Shown piece after piece: positions 4,257 to 13,178 of a DNA stretch of 26,059 bases. Below the pieces are notes generated by a model. It did no database searches, had not been told where the DNA came from, and saw only the letters and a list, made by a program, of their open reading frames with translations. Source of the DNA: a virus; the IMG/VR virus record IMGVR_UViG_3300017708_000414, positions 1-26,059 of that record. The stretch is one strand, 5' to 3'. How positions within the stretch are numbered: the first letter of the stretch is position 1; every line of letters starts with the position of its first letter. Both the position numbers and the translations under genes were made by a program.

Positions 4257-5530
4257 TGCACATTGAGATCCCTTATCAGCCGAGGCCATTGCAGCTGGCG
4301 TTGCACGATGAGATGCAGGAGAAGCGTTGGGGCGTTGTTGTTTGTCACCGTAGGTTTGGCAAAACTGTTTGGGCGATTAATCATATACTGCGCCATGCGT
4401 TAATGTCTGATAAGCCGAACCCCCGGTATGCCTACATGGCACCCACCTATAGGCAGGCGAAGAATGTTGCGTGGGATTATATAAAACAGTTTGCTGGCAA
4501 GATACCTGGCGTTAAGTTCCATGAGACTGAATTGCGTTGTGACCTGCCTAACGGGGCTAGGATTAGCTTGTTGGGCGCTGAGAACCCTGACAGTCTTCGT
4601 GGTATCTATCTTATGGGTTGTGTGATGGACGAGGTTGCTGACATGCCTGAGAGCGTGTTTCCAGAGATCTTGCGTCCTGCTCTTTCGGATCATAAGGGCT
4701 TTTGTATTTTCGTTGGAACCCCGAAGGGTCACAATGCTTTCTTTGATTATTATGAGCAGGCGGCTGCTAATGATGATTGGTTAGCTGCTGTGTACAAGGC
4801 TAGTGAGACTGGGATCTTAGATGATGAAGAGTTAACAGCTGCTCGGGATATGATGAGCGCGGATCAGTATGCGCAGGAATTTGAGTGCAGCTGGAACGCG
4901 AATGTGCCCGGTGCAATCTTTGGCAAGGAGCTTGAGGCTTCTCAGTTGGAGGGTCGGATAACCAATGTTCCGTATGATCCTTCTGTTAAGGTTGACACCT
5001 GGTGGGATCTTGGCGTTGGGGACTCTACAGCAATTTTCTTCACACAGACTGTTGGTCGTGCTATACATGTGATAGATTACTACGAAGCGAGGGGCGAGGG
5101 ACTGCCGCATTATTGCAAGGTTCTTAGCACAAAGCGGTATTTGTATGGCGATCACAATGCGCCTCACGACATCGAGGTGAGGGAGTTGGGATCTGGTAAG
5201 AGTAGAAGAGAAGTGGCTTGGGATCTTGGTTTGAATTTCAGAGTAGTGCCGAAGCTGCCGGTGGAGGATGGACTTCATGCGGCTAAACTTCTTATTCCCC
5301 GTGTATGGTTTGATCGTGAGAAGTGCAAACATGCTCTGGAGGCGTTGCGTCAGTACCATAGAGCGTATAACGAGCGGTCTAGGACGTTCCGTGCGTCACC
5401 TGTTCACGATTGGTCGAGCCACTGCGCGGATGCTTTTCGGTATCTGGCTGTTGGTCTTAGAGAGAGTAGGGGCGATAGTAGAGCGCCTCAGAGGCAAGCT
5501 TTGATGGATTACGATCCATTTGCGGCGTAG
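4256..5530 (+). CDS. Terminase large subunit (packaging ATPase/nuclease)
   Basis: The 424-residue protein is the motor that cuts concatemeric DNA and pumps it into the procapsid through the portal. The ATPase part shows a Walker A variant CHRRFGKT (residues 30-37), an adenine/Q-like segment YQPRPLQ near residue 7, Walker B CVMDE (Asp125, Glu126) and the coupling motif GTPKG (154-158). The nuclease part has an RNase H-like set of acids: Asp251 in WWDLGVGDST, Asp299 in YGDH and Asp392 in HCADAFRYLAVG. The length is slightly short but complete. The start is supported by GGAGG 10 bases ahead and by overlap with the 58-residue gene. Confidence 0.95.
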   Translation: MHIEIPYQPRPLQLALHDEMQEKRWGVVVCHRRFGKTVWAINHILRHALMSDKPNPRYAYMAPTYRQAKNVAWDYIKQFAGKIPGVKFHETELRCDLPNGARISLLGAENPDSLRGIYLMGCVMDEVADMPESVFPEILRPALSDHKGFCIFVGTPKGHNAFFDYYEQAAANDDWLAAVYKASETGILDDEELTAARDMMSADQYAQEFECSWNANVPGAIFGKELEASQLEGRITNVPYDPSVKVDTWWDLGVGDSTAIFFTQTVGRAIHVIDYYEARGEGLPHYCKVLSTKRYLYGDHNAPHDIEVRELGSGKSRREVAWDLGLNFRVVPKLPVEDGLHAAKLLIPRVWFDREKCKHALEALRQYHRAYNERSRTFRASPVHDWSSHCADAFRYLAVGLRESRGDSRAPQRQALMDYDPFAA

Positions 5531-5540
5531 GAGATAGAAA

Positions 5541-6233
5541 ATGGCAATCTTTGTTCCAATTCTAGCGGGCTTGGGTGGCGCGGCGGTAGCTACTGCTTTA
5601 GGGGCAACGGCAATCACGGCGGGCGTTGTCGGCGTTACAACGGCTGTTGTTACCAATTCTTTGATGAACCAGCCCCCGCCACAAGCAGTGGCTGTTCCAG
5701 ATGTTCCTGCTGTTGATACTGCTGCTACAGATACAACGGTGGTGGACACTAGCGGTGCTACTGGTGGCGCGGATACAACCATTAATGATGTTGTTGAAGT
5801 GCAAAAAACCGTACTCGAAACAGCAGAAACGACCACAGAGGAAGAAATCGTTGCTGAGGAAGTTGTTGGAACCACAGTTAAAACGGAGACTGGCGGGGAA
5901 GGCAAAATAACAGAGGTTGAAACTAAAACCGGCGAGGCTACTGTTGAAGTTACTCCAGGCACAACAACTTCGGGTGGCGTTCTTACTGGCGGAACAACCA
6001 CAACCAGCGCGGGAACGGCTGCTGGTGGCGTTGCTGAAGCTGTTGTTGCCACTACTCAGTCACAAGGACCGGCGGAAGACGAGGCTATTAGTTTCTATGA
6101 AAAAGGTCGCCGCTCCACTATACTAACAAGCGCCCAGGGTATTCAGGACACAGTTTCGGGTCTTCTTAGTGACACGGGCACTTCAATGCTGCGTAGGCGG
6201 CGTGGCCTTGTAGGCCAGGGGTTAATCGCATGA
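5541..6233 (+). CDS. Thr/Val-rich protein with hydrophobic N-terminus
   Basis: The 230-residue protein begins with about 40 residues rich in Gly, Ala, Val and Ile (LAGLGGAAVATALGATAITA, then GVVGVTTAVV), enough for one or two membrane-spanning or glycine-zipper helices. Residues 45-175 are low-complexity Thr, Val, Glu and Gly, probably extended or disordered. The C-terminus (GRRSTILTSAQGIQD, ending RRRRGLVGQG) resembles the tail of small uncharacterised proteins found beside the portal gene in other podoviruses. It lies 10 bases after terL, with GGAG upstream, and overlaps the next gene by 4 bases. It may be a minor virion or ejected protein; a role in lysis (holin-like) is a weaker alternative because of its length. 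Confidence 0.75.
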   Translation: MAIFVPILAGLGGAAVATALGATAITAGVVGVTTAVVTNSLMNQPPPQAVAVPDVPAVDTAATDTTVVDTSGATGGADTTINDVVEVQKTVLETAETTTEEEIVAEEVVGTTVKTETGGEGKITEVETKTGEATVEVTPGTTTSGGVLTGGTTTTSAGTAAGGVAEAVVATTQSQGPAEDEAISFYEKGRRSTILTSAQGIQDTVSGLLSDTGTSMLRRRRGLVGQGLIA

Positions 6234-6421
6234 TGAACCGAAAGCCAAAAAACATTGCTGGGCAGATGGGAAAACGCTCGTCACAGCCTGCAAAGATGAA
6301 TAAAGCTGCCTCTGTTGATCCGATCGAGCGCCTAAATCAGCGCATGTCTGGTCGCACTGAGGGCGGCAACAAGCCTAAAAAGCGCAAAAGTTTAATGAAC
6401 AATTACGGGATGGTAGCATAA
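6230..6421 (+). CDS. Small basic protein upstream of portal
   Basis: The 63-residue product is rich in Lys, Arg, Asn and Met with no hydrophobic core, so it is likely disordered or binds nucleic acid or capsid. Its ATG overlaps the previous stop (ATGA), and its own stop TAA shares a base with the portal ATG, placing it firmly in the head operon. ATG 6233 is an alternative start, one codon later. No family is recognised; it may be a minor head protein. Confidence 0.7.
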   Translation: MMNRKPKNIAGQMGKRSSQPAKMNKAASVDPIERLNQRMSGRTEGGNKPKKRKSLMNNYGMVA

Positions 6422-8034
6422 TGGCCCAGGTATTGCCAATGGTTGCTCAGTTAGACAGCAGATATAAGACTTTGCAGTCTCAGCGTTCCCAATGGGAAAG
6501 CCATTGGCAGGAGTTGGCAGATTATATGCTGCCGCGAAAAGCTGACATTACCAAGAAACGCACCCAAGGCGACAAGCGCACAGAGCTTTTGTACGATGGT
6601 ACAGCCGTTCATGCTGTTGAATTGCTTGCTTCAAGCCTTCATGGCATGTTGACCAGCCCTAGTACCCCCTGGTTTTCTATGCGTTTCCGTGACCCTATGC
6701 TCCAACAGAGTGACGCGGCAAACGAATGGCTAGAAACCTCTATAGATCAGATGTACCAGGCATTTCATCGCTCTAACTTTCAACAAGAGATCCACGAATT
6801 GTATTATGATCTCGTTGTTTTTGGTACAGCTGCGTTTTACGTCGAGGGTGCAGACGATGGTTTGCGTTTTTCTTCGCGTCATATCGCTGAGATTTGCATC
6901 TCTGAGAACGCCGAGGGCCGTGTTGATACTGTTTATCGCAAGTTCAAACTGACTGCGCGGGCCATTGCTATGCAATTTGGTGAGGAAAACTGCCCTAAAG
7001 AGATCAAAAAAGACTTAGAGAAAGAGCCTTATAAAGAACATTCCATCATTCATGTTGCTTATCCGCGCGCTGACGCCAAGGGCCGGGCCAAGAAAAGCAA
7101 GCCGATTGCTTCTGTTTACTATACGGCAGACACTCGCCAGCTTCTTTCCGAGAGCGGGTTTGATGAATTCCCGTTTATGGTTACTCGTTTTGTAAAGGAT
7201 AGCGTCTCAACGTATGGTCGAAGCCCTGCAATGAACGCGCTGCCTGATACCAAGATGCTGAACAAGATGTCTGAGACCACAATCCGTGCTGCTCAGAAAC
7301 AGATTGATCCACCCCTCATGGTTCCCGACGATGGGTTTATGCTGCCGGTGCGTACAACACCTGGCGCTTTAAACTTCTACCGCTCCGGCACACGCGATCG
7401 TCTTGAGCCGTTGCAGATTGGCGCGAACAACCCGCTTGGCCTAAACATGGAAGAGCAGCGCCGCAATGCAATTCGTCAGTCCTTCTTTGTGGATCAGCTG
7501 TTGATGTCTAATGGCCCAGCCATGACCGCAACAGAGGTGTTGCAGAGGAATGAAGAGAAAATGCGGCTACTTGGGCCAGTTCTCGGTAGGCTCCAGGCCG
7601 AGTTGCTGCAACCGCTAATCTCTCGATCCTTTGCACTGCTCCTTCGGTCTGGGCTCCTCCCGCCTGCCCCGGAGGAGCTACAAGGCCAAGACATTGATAT
7701 TGAGTATGTTTCTCCGCTGGCTAAGGCGCAGAAGATGACTGACTTGCAGTCTATGCTGCGTGGCTTTGAGGTGTTGTTGCAGATGCAGCAGATTGCTCCT
7801 GTTATGGATTATCTCGATGATGATAAGCTTGTGCAGTACCTGGTCGAAACGACTGGTATTCCAGCGCGTGTTATTCGCAGCGATACGGAAGTTAGCGATC
7901 TGCGGCGTCAGCGCGCGGAAGCTCAAGCCCAGCAAGCACAACAACAGCAGGAAATGATGCTTGCAGAGCAGGCTCAGAAGGTCGCGCCTATGGCAGAGGC
8001 TATCTCAACAGCTAGGGAGCGCGGTCAGGTATGA
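6421..8034 (+). CDS. Portal protein (T7 gp8-like head-tail connector)
   Basis: This 537-residue protein is the dodecameric ring at the capsid vertex through which DNA enters and leaves and to which the tail binds. It fits the T7 gp8 / podovirus head-tail connector family in length and in its motifs: the N-terminal helix RYKTLQSQRSQWESHWQELADYMLP, LLASSLHGMLTSPSTPWFSM near residue 75, the wing/stem region FVKDSVSTYGRSPAMNALPD, and NGPAMTATEVLQRNEEKMRLLGPVLGRLQAELLQPLI around residue 360. The last 60 residues are Gln/Ala rich (AQAQQAQQQQ) and probably coiled coil or disordered. It overlaps genes on both sides. Confidence 0.95.
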   Translation: MAQVLPMVAQLDSRYKTLQSQRSQWESHWQELADYMLPRKADITKKRTQGDKRTELLYDGTAVHAVELLASSLHGMLTSPSTPWFSMRFRDPMLQQSDAANEWLETSIDQMYQAFHRSNFQQEIHELYYDLVVFGTAAFYVEGADDGLRFSSRHIAEICISENAEGRVDTVYRKFKLTARAIAMQFGEENCPKEIKKDLEKEPYKEHSIIHVAYPRADAKGRAKKSKPIASVYYTADTRQLLSESGFDEFPFMVTRFVKDSVSTYGRSPAMNALPDTKMLNKMSETTIRAAQKQIDPPLMVPDDGFMLPVRTTPGALNFYRSGTRDRLEPLQIGANNPLGLNMEEQRRNAIRQSFFVDQLLMSNGPAMTATEVLQRNEEKMRLLGPVLGRLQAELLQPLISRSFALLLRSGLLPPAPEELQGQDIDIEYVSPLAKAQKMTDLQSMLRGFEVLLQMQQIAPVMDYLDDDKLVQYLVETTGIPARVIRSDTEVSDLRRQRAEAQAQQAQQQQEMMLAEQAQKVAPMAEAISTARERGQV

Positions 8035-8255
8035 ACAAGGTAGAGGAATTAAAGTTAGCTTATCGTCGGACCTTTGGGACAGATGATGGCGCGCAGGTTT
8101 TAGGTGATCTCAAAAAGCGGTTTAGCTTTGAGACAACCACTTTTGTTTCTGGCGATCCACATCAATCAGCGTTTGCAGAGGGTCAACGAGCAGCAGTGCT
8201 TACTATCGTCAGAATGTTGGCCGAAGAACGCAGTCCCGAACAGGAAATCAAATGA
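8031..8255 (+). CDS. Bbp19-like small protein
   Basis: This 74-residue protein resembles Bbp19 of Bordetella phage BPP-1 and its relatives, which lie between portal and scaffold genes. The pattern YRRTFGT-DGAQVLGDLKKRF near the start, then DPHQSAFAEGQRAAVLTIVRML, is characteristic. The role of the family is not known to me; the position suggests head assembly or a virion part. The gene overlaps the portal stop (ATGA) and the scaffold start (ATGA). Its presence links the head module to BPP-1/HMO-2011-type podoviruses rather than to T7 itself. Confidence 0.78.
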   Translation: MNKVEELKLAYRRTFGTDDGAQVLGDLKKRFSFETTTFVSGDPHQSAFAEGQRAAVLTIVRMLAEERSPEQEIK

Positions 8256-9091
8256 ACGAAGAGACAACCCTAGATACAGGATCTCAAGAAGTCGCGGAAC
8301 CCGTTGTAATGGAGGCAGCTGCGGCTGAACCTGTTGCGCAGCCTGTTAGTGAAAGCCACTGGCTAGACGGTCTTGATGAAACGTATCGGCAAAATCCACT
8401 TATTAACAAGTGGGAAACATTGAACGACTTTGCTAAAACTCACCTAAATGCTCAAAAGCTTATTGGCGCTGACAAGGTGGCGATACCCGGCAAGTCAGCA
8501 ACGGATGAAGAATGGCATAGCCTATATCAAAAGCTTGGCGCTCCAGAAGATCCGAACCAGTATACCCTTGAAAGGGCAGATGTTTTTGACGATAAGACGT
8601 TTGAAACTTTCAAAAATACAGCTTACGAGATTGGCTTATCTAACAAACAGGCTGAGAAGATTTCAAATTATTTTGAAAACCAGGTCCGAGAGGGCCAGGA
8701 AGTTTTATCTCAACGTGTGGAGGAAGCCAGGTTCAACGGTGAGCAGGAGTTGCGCCAAGAGTTCGGCCAGTATTTTGAGCAAAGGCTTACCCAGGCTCAA
8801 GCTGCTGCCCGCACAGTTATGGGCGACACTGCAATATTCGATGAAATACAGTTGTCAGACGGTCGCGTTCTAGGCGATCATCCTGCCATTGTTAAGGCAT
8901 TTTCCCGCATAGCAGAAATGATAGGGGAAGATGCTCTGGTCGGGGAACCGACCGATGTTGTTATGAGCGCAGGAGATGCTAAACAGCGTTACAATGAGAT
9001 TGTTTCACCTAAGACACCTTATTGGGACCGGCATCATCCAGAGCACCAAAGCTTCATAGAAGAGGCTCTGCACTTGCGGTCATACTTTTAG
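8252..9091 (+). CDS. Capsid assembly scaffolding protein (putative)
   Basis: The 279-residue acidic protein lies directly before the major capsid gene, the usual place of the scaffold that templates procapsid assembly and then leaves. The N-terminal 35 residues are Glu/Ala/Val rich and disordered. WLDGLDETYRQNPLINKWETLNDFAKTHLNAQKLIG followed by IPGKSATDEEWHSLYQKLGAPEDPNQY is a segment repeatedly seen in podovirus scaffold proteins. A long helix follows at about residues 115-195 (ISNYFENQVREGQEVLSQRVEEARF). AGGA lies 7 bases before the ATG. Confidence 0.85.
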   Translation: MNEETTLDTGSQEVAEPVVMEAAAAEPVAQPVSESHWLDGLDETYRQNPLINKWETLNDFAKTHLNAQKLIGADKVAIPGKSATDEEWHSLYQKLGAPEDPNQYTLERADVFDDKTFETFKNTAYEIGLSNKQAEKISNYFENQVREGQEVLSQRVEEARFNGEQELRQEFGQYFEQRLTQAQAAARTVMGDTAIFDEIQLSDGRVLGDHPAIVKAFSRIAEMIGEDALVGEPTDVVMSAGDAKQRYNEIVSPKTPYWDRHHPEHQSFIEEALHLRSYF

Positions 9092-9222
9092 TGGATAACC
9101 GATAGGCCCACGCCAACAAACCTGTGTGTCAGGTGGATTAGCTGCCCTAAGCAGCAGCAAGGCCTCTTAGGAGATAACCGAGCGCAGTAACATAAACTGA
9201 ACCAAAGCTAAGGAATGACACA
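9092..9222 (+). other. 131-base leader of the major capsid gene
   Basis: No gene is visible here. It contains a GCTGC-CCTAA-GCAGC hairpin (about 9141-9155) and a 9-bp direct repeat GATAACCGA (9094-9102 and 9173-9181). It is the only sizeable gap inside the head operon, so it may form a structured leader that boosts capsid translation or stabilises the message. No convincing promoter was found. Confidence 0.35.
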
Positions 9223-10086
9223 ATGTCTACTCAAGTAACTACAGCTTTCGTCAATCAGTTTTCGTCAAACATCCAGATGCTGTCACAGCAAATGGGTTCT
9301 CTGCTGCGCAACGCGGTAGATGTCGAATCTGTAAACGGCGAAAAAGCTTTCTTCGACCAAGTGGGTGCAGCGGCAGCACAGCTGCGTACAACCCGTCACG
9401 CGGATACTCCGCTTATCGACACGCCACATTCACGGCGCATGGTAACTATGTCAGACTACGAATATGCTGACTTGATCGACGATCAGGACAAAGTTCGTAT
9501 GCTTGTTGACCCGACATCCACATACTCCCGTGCAGCTGCTGCTGCTATGGGCCGTGCGATGGATGATGTTATCATCACTGCGGCCTTGGGCGACTCGCTC
9601 ACAGGCAAAGATGGCGGCACAACAACAGCGTTTGACACAACAAACAATCAAATCGCTGCGGCCACCTCGGGCTTGACACTTGCCAAGCTGATCCAAGCAA
9701 AAGAAATCTTGGACTCGGGCAATGTTGACCCTTCAATCAACCGTTATATTGCTGTGTCTCCTAAGCAGGTCACTGACTTGCTGAACAACACAACAGTAAC
9801 TTCTAGCGATTACAACACTGTAAAAGCTTTGGCGATGGGTGAAATCAACACATTTGTTGGGTTCAACTTTATTGTTTCAAACCGCTTGGGTGTTGATGCG
9901 TCAAGCGATCGTCGCTGCTTCGCATGGGCTGAAGACGGTATCAAAGTCGCTATGGGTAAAGAGCCTACAGCGCGCATTGATGAACGTGCAGACAAGTCTT
10001 ATGCGACTCAAGTTTACTACTGCCAGACTCTCGGTGCGACACGCATGGAAGAGACCAAGGTGGTAGAGGTCTTGTGCGAAGAGTAA
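9223..10086 (+). CDS. Major capsid protein
   Basis: The 287-residue protein fits the short HK97-fold capsid proteins of BPP-1-type podoviruses. Features seen: an N-arm with FVNQFSSNIQMLSQQMGSLLRNAV, ADTPLIDTPHSRRMVTMSDYEYADLIDDQDKVRMLVDPTS in the region of the E-loop and first P-domain strands, then SRAAAAAMGRAMDDVIITAALG, a spine-helix-type segment, and FVGFNFIVSNRL near residue 210. The C-terminus TQVYYCQTLGATRMEETKVV suits the final A/P-domain strands. Codon usage looks tuned, as expected for a highly expressed gene. It follows the scaffold gene and is followed by a very strong hairpin terminator. Confidence 0.93.
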   Translation: MSTQVTTAFVNQFSSNIQMLSQQMGSLLRNAVDVESVNGEKAFFDQVGAAAAQLRTTRHADTPLIDTPHSRRMVTMSDYEYADLIDDQDKVRMLVDPTSTYSRAAAAAMGRAMDDVIITAALGDSLTGKDGGTTTAFDTTNNQIAAATSGLTLAKLIQAKEILDSGNVDPSINRYIAVSPKQVTDLLNNTTVTSSDYNTVKALAMGEINTFVGFNFIVSNRLGVDASSDRRCFAWAEDGIKVAMGKEPTARIDERADKSYATQVYYCQTLGATRMEETKVVEVLCEE

Positions 10087-10093
10087 TAAAGTC

Positions 10094-10118
10094 GGGGGCG
10101 GTTCGCCGCCCCCTCTTT
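10094..10118 (+). terminator. Strong GC-rich UUCG-loop terminator after the capsid gene
   Basis: GGGGGCGG (10094-10101) pairs perfectly with CCGCCCCC (10106-10113) around a TTCG loop and is followed by TCTTT. It lies 7 bases after the capsid stop and 17 bases before the tail tubular A start. With its interrupted T tract it probably terminates partially, lowering tail gene transcription relative to capsid. Confidence 0.85.
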
Positions 10119-10134
10119 CACATGGAGAGAGCTG

Positions 10135-10740
10135 ATGACCAGCGTTGTAGATATTGCCAATTACGCCCTAAACTCTTTAGGTGCTTCTAACATTACGTCC
10201 CTTGGCGAGAACAGTAAGCCAGCCAGGATTGTTAATCAGCGTTATGAGGCAGTTCGGGACAGCGTGTTTCGGTCTCACCCCTGGAATTGTTTGATACGAA
10301 GAGCGGAGCTTGCGCAAGAAACAGCTGCGCCTGTCTACGGTTATGCCCGTCAGTATGCGTTACCGTCTGATCCATACTGCCTGCGTGTGCTACAGTTCAG
10401 CAATGGCTCGATGACTTTCCCGTATGACAACATGCGCAGCAACAGCGACACGCCTCCATTTATCATAGAGGGGCGAAAACTCCTTACGGATGAAAACACA
10501 GCAAAGATAAAGTACGTTGCTCGTATTACCGACCCGCAACAATATGACGCCGGTTTGATTGAGGTCTTGGCTTCCCGCCTGGCCTATGAAGTTTCCTATG
10601 CAATCACCGGATCAACTACTGTTCGGCAAATTGCTGCGGCTGACTTCGATCGTAAGCTAAAGGATGCTCGTTTCGAGGACGCAACAGAAGGCGCGCCAGA
10701 GCGGATTGAAGCTAGTGACTTTATTGAGGCGAGGTTCTAA
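10135..10740 (+). CDS. Tail tubular protein A (T7 gp11-like)
   Basis: The 201-residue protein corresponds to the T7 gp11 / P22 gp4 family of gatekeeper proteins, which bind under the portal and close the head. It begins with the family signature VVDIANYALNSLGASNITSL, continues with QRYEAVRDSVFRSHPWNCLIRRAEL and then GYARQYALPSDPYCLRVLQF, and ends with a helical DRKLKDARFEDATEG. Length is normal for gp11 (196 residues in T7). GGAGAGAG lies before the ATG. The gene ends directly against tail tubular B, whose ATG follows the stop without any gap. Confidence 0.93.
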   Translation: MTSVVDIANYALNSLGASNITSLGENSKPARIVNQRYEAVRDSVFRSHPWNCLIRRAELAQETAAPVYGYARQYALPSDPYCLRVLQFSNGSMTFPYDNMRSNSDTPPFIIEGRKLLTDENTAKIKYVARITDPQQYDAGLIEVLASRLAYEVSYAITGSTTVRQIAAADFDRKLKDARFEDATEGAPERIEASDFIEARF

Positions 10741-12744
10741 ATGGCTCGTTCTGCCCCAGCGATCAGCACGTTTACATCTGGCGAGATCTCTCCGCGCCTT
10801 GAGGGCCGTATTGAGATTGAAAAGTATCGCTCTGGGTTATCTGACTTGAGCAATATGATTGTGCAGCCACACGGGGGTTTGACACGCAGACCAGGCACAG
10901 AGTATCTGGGCGCTGTCAAGGATAGCTCCGTCAAGACACGGCTAATCCCCTTTCAGTTCAAAACCTCTGATACTTATATATTAGAGTTTGGCGATCAGTA
11001 CATGCGGGTTTTCCGCGACGGGTTGCAAGTTTTGACAGGATCGGCAAAGAGCATTACGGGTGCAACTAATGCAAGCCCTGTTGTTATTACGAGCAGCAGC
11101 CACGGCTACAGCAACGGTGATGAAATCTACCTGGATGGCGTAGGCGGCATGACTGAGCTAAACGGTCGCAACTACATTGTTGCCAACAGCACATCAAATA
11201 CTTATTCGCTGCAAGATCTGTTTGGCAATGACATTGATTCAACCAATTACACGGCCTACACTTCTGGCGGGTCTACTGACGAGATATACCAGCAAACAAC
11301 GCCGTATGCTGCTGCTGACATTTTTAATCTACGCTTTGCTCAGTCTGCGGATGTTATGTATTTCGCGCACCCCAGCTATGCTGTCCGTACATTATCCCGC
11401 ACCAATCACAATGCTTGGACGTTTGCCACTCCTACGATTAACGAGAACACTACGCCAGTTCTCACCAGCACTGACAACTATCCTAGCGTTGTTACTTTCT
11501 TTGAGCAGCGGTTGGTTTTTGCAGCAACGAATAACAATCCACAGACGTTGTGGTTTTCAAAAAGCGCTGACTATTTAAACTTTCACACCGGGACCAGTGC
11601 CGATGATGCGTTGATCTACACTATTGCATCAAACCAGGTGAATAGTATTCGTTATCTTTCGGCTACACGGGTGCTTACAATAGGCACTTCGGGCGGTGAA
11701 TACGTCCTGACAACAACAAACGATGGTCCGATCAGTCCAACAACTACTCAGATCCGCAAGTATTCCAACTATGGTTCTGCAAATATCGAGCCTGTCCAGG
11801 TTGCGGATGTTACGCTTTTCTTGCAACGCGGCAATCGAAAGGTTCGTGAGTTTAAGTATGTTGGTGAAGTTAATACATCTGGCTATCAAGCGCCTGATAT
11901 AACTGTTTTGGCGGAGCATATTACTGAGGGCGGCATTGAAGGGTTCGCTTACCAGCAAGAGCCAGAAAATATTGTTTGGTGTACCCGTGCCGATGGCACA
12001 CTTTTAGGCTTAACGTATCGCCGCGAAGAGGCTGTTGTTGCCTGGCACAAGCATGTAATCGGCGGCGCATTTAATGGCGGTCAGGCGGTTGTAGAAAGCA
12101 TCTCAACGCTTCCAACAGACACCGGCAACGACGAGCTTTACATGATTGTTAAGCGCACGATCAACGGTCAGACAATGCGTTATGTTGAGGTTATGAAGGA
12201 CTTTGACTTTGGCAGTGATACAACTTCTGCGTTTTTTGTCGATAGCGGGCTTGTGTATGCCGGTGGCGCAGTATCTGGGTTTGGCGCAATGTATCACCTG
12301 GAAGGCGACGATGTTTCTATCCTGGCTAATGGTGCAAGCCACCCTGATAAAACTGTATCCGGCGGTGCGATCTCACTAGATTTCCCCTCTACCAGCGCGG
12401 CGATTGGGTATGGCTATACATCAAGTATGCAGACCTTGCGCCTTGAAAGCGGGTCTCAAGATGGCACTTCCCAAGGTAAACCCAAACGAATTCACGGTAT
12501 TACAATGCGATTGTTTGAAACTGTTGGCGTTGAAATCGGAAATGATGCCGGTGAAATAGACCGCGTTTTCTTCCGCGATAGCTCAATGGCTATGGATGAA
12601 GCTGTGCCTTTGTTTACTGGCGACAAGGATATTGAATTCCAGGGTGGGTTTAATGACGATGATAGGATATACTTACAGCAGACCCAACCCTTGCCGCTTA
12701 CTATTTTGGCCCTGTATCCACGCATGAACACGTTTGACAAATGA
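10741..12744 (+). CDS. Tail tubular protein B (T7 gp12-like nozzle)
   Basis: This 667-residue protein is the nozzle of the short tail. It opens with the conserved FTSGEISPRLEGRIEIEKYRSGLSDLSNMIVQPHGGLTRRPGTEYLG, the hallmark of gp12-type proteins, followed by LIPFQFKTSDTYILEFGDQYMRVFRDG. The middle and C-terminal parts form the beta-propeller-like body, with EQRLVFAATNNNPQTLWFSKSADYLNF, TDDA-like segments and VREFKY. A Thr/Ser/Asn-rich insertion at about residues 100-180 contains a SPVVITSSSHGYSNGDEIYL beta domain common in marine phage nozzles. The ATG directly follows the tail tubular A stop. Confidence 0.93.
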   Translation: MARSAPAISTFTSGEISPRLEGRIEIEKYRSGLSDLSNMIVQPHGGLTRRPGTEYLGAVKDSSVKTRLIPFQFKTSDTYILEFGDQYMRVFRDGLQVLTGSAKSITGATNASPVVITSSSHGYSNGDEIYLDGVGGMTELNGRNYIVANSTSNTYSLQDLFGNDIDSTNYTAYTSGGSTDEIYQQTTPYAAADIFNLRFAQSADVMYFAHPSYAVRTLSRTNHNAWTFATPTINENTTPVLTSTDNYPSVVTFFEQRLVFAATNNNPQTLWFSKSADYLNFHTGTSADDALIYTIASNQVNSIRYLSATRVLTIGTSGGEYVLTTTNDGPISPTTTQIRKYSNYGSANIEPVQVADVTLFLQRGNRKVREFKYVGEVNTSGYQAPDITVLAEHITEGGIEGFAYQQEPENIVWCTRADGTLLGLTYRREEAVVAWHKHVIGGAFNGGQAVVESISTLPTDTGNDELYMIVKRTINGQTMRYVEVMKDFDFGSDTTSAFFVDSGLVYAGGAVSGFGAMYHLEGDDVSILANGASHPDKTVSGGAISLDFPSTSAAIGYGYTSSMQTLRLESGSQDGTSQGKPKRIHGITMRLFETVGVEIGNDAGEIDRVFFRDSSMAMDEAVPLFTGDKDIEFQGGFNDDDRIYLQQTQPLPLTILALYPRMNTFDK

Positions 12745-13178
12745 TGGCAGTAACACTTACCAGATCGCACGTTTTACACGCAGCTAAGAACGCTACGAAA
12801 GAGAATGATATGCAGGTAAAGTACGTTTTAAGCACGTTAGATGCGTTTACCGCCCCTGGGCGTGGGTTTGCTTTGATAGAGGACGGAGTGGTTTACGCTG
12901 TTGCTGGAATGGCGGAGCTTTGGGATGGTGTTGTCGAGGCTTGGATAATTCCCACCGAGGCTATTAAGGAAAAGAAGATGAAAACCTCACGCGCACTTTG
13001 GCGGGAATTCCACTCTATGGCTAAAAGGTTGAAGCCGAGAAGGATGCAGACTTCTGTGCGGCATGACTTTATTGAGGCTCACAGGTTGGTTAAGTTTCTG
13101 GGCTTTCAAAGCGAGGGCTTGATGAAACAGTATGGGCCTGACGGTCTTGACTATGAGAGGTACGCAAAATGTCTATAG
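12741..13178 (+). CDS. gp13-like GNAT-fold protein
   Basis: The 145-residue protein sits where T7 gene 13 does, between gp12 and gp14, and looks like the GNAT-fold DUF2833 family. Seen: strands with GFALIEDGVVYAVAGMAELWDGVVEAWIIP, a helix LWREFHSMAKRLKPRRMQ, then HDFIEAHRLVKFLGFQSEGLMKQYGPDGLDYERYAK, the GNAT-like final motif. T7 gp13 is needed for correct assembly of the internal core; no acetyltransferase activity is established for the family to my knowledge. The ATG overlaps the gp12-like stop (ATGA), and ATG 12744 is an alternative start one codon later. Confidence 0.85.
   Translation: MMAVTLTRSHVLHAAKNATKENDMQVKYVLSTLDAFTAPGRGFALIEDGVVYAVAGMAELWDGVVEAWIIPTEAIKEKKMKTSRALWREFHSMAKRLKPRRMQTSVRHDFIEAHRLVKFLGFQSEGLMKQYGPDGLDYERYAKCL

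Noticed and set aside
5396-6052. Leftward 218-codon frame opposite the Thr/Val-rich gene
   Set aside because: It is the antisense shadow of low-complexity Thr/Val/Glu codons and antisense of the TerL end; no leftward promoter or binding site was found.
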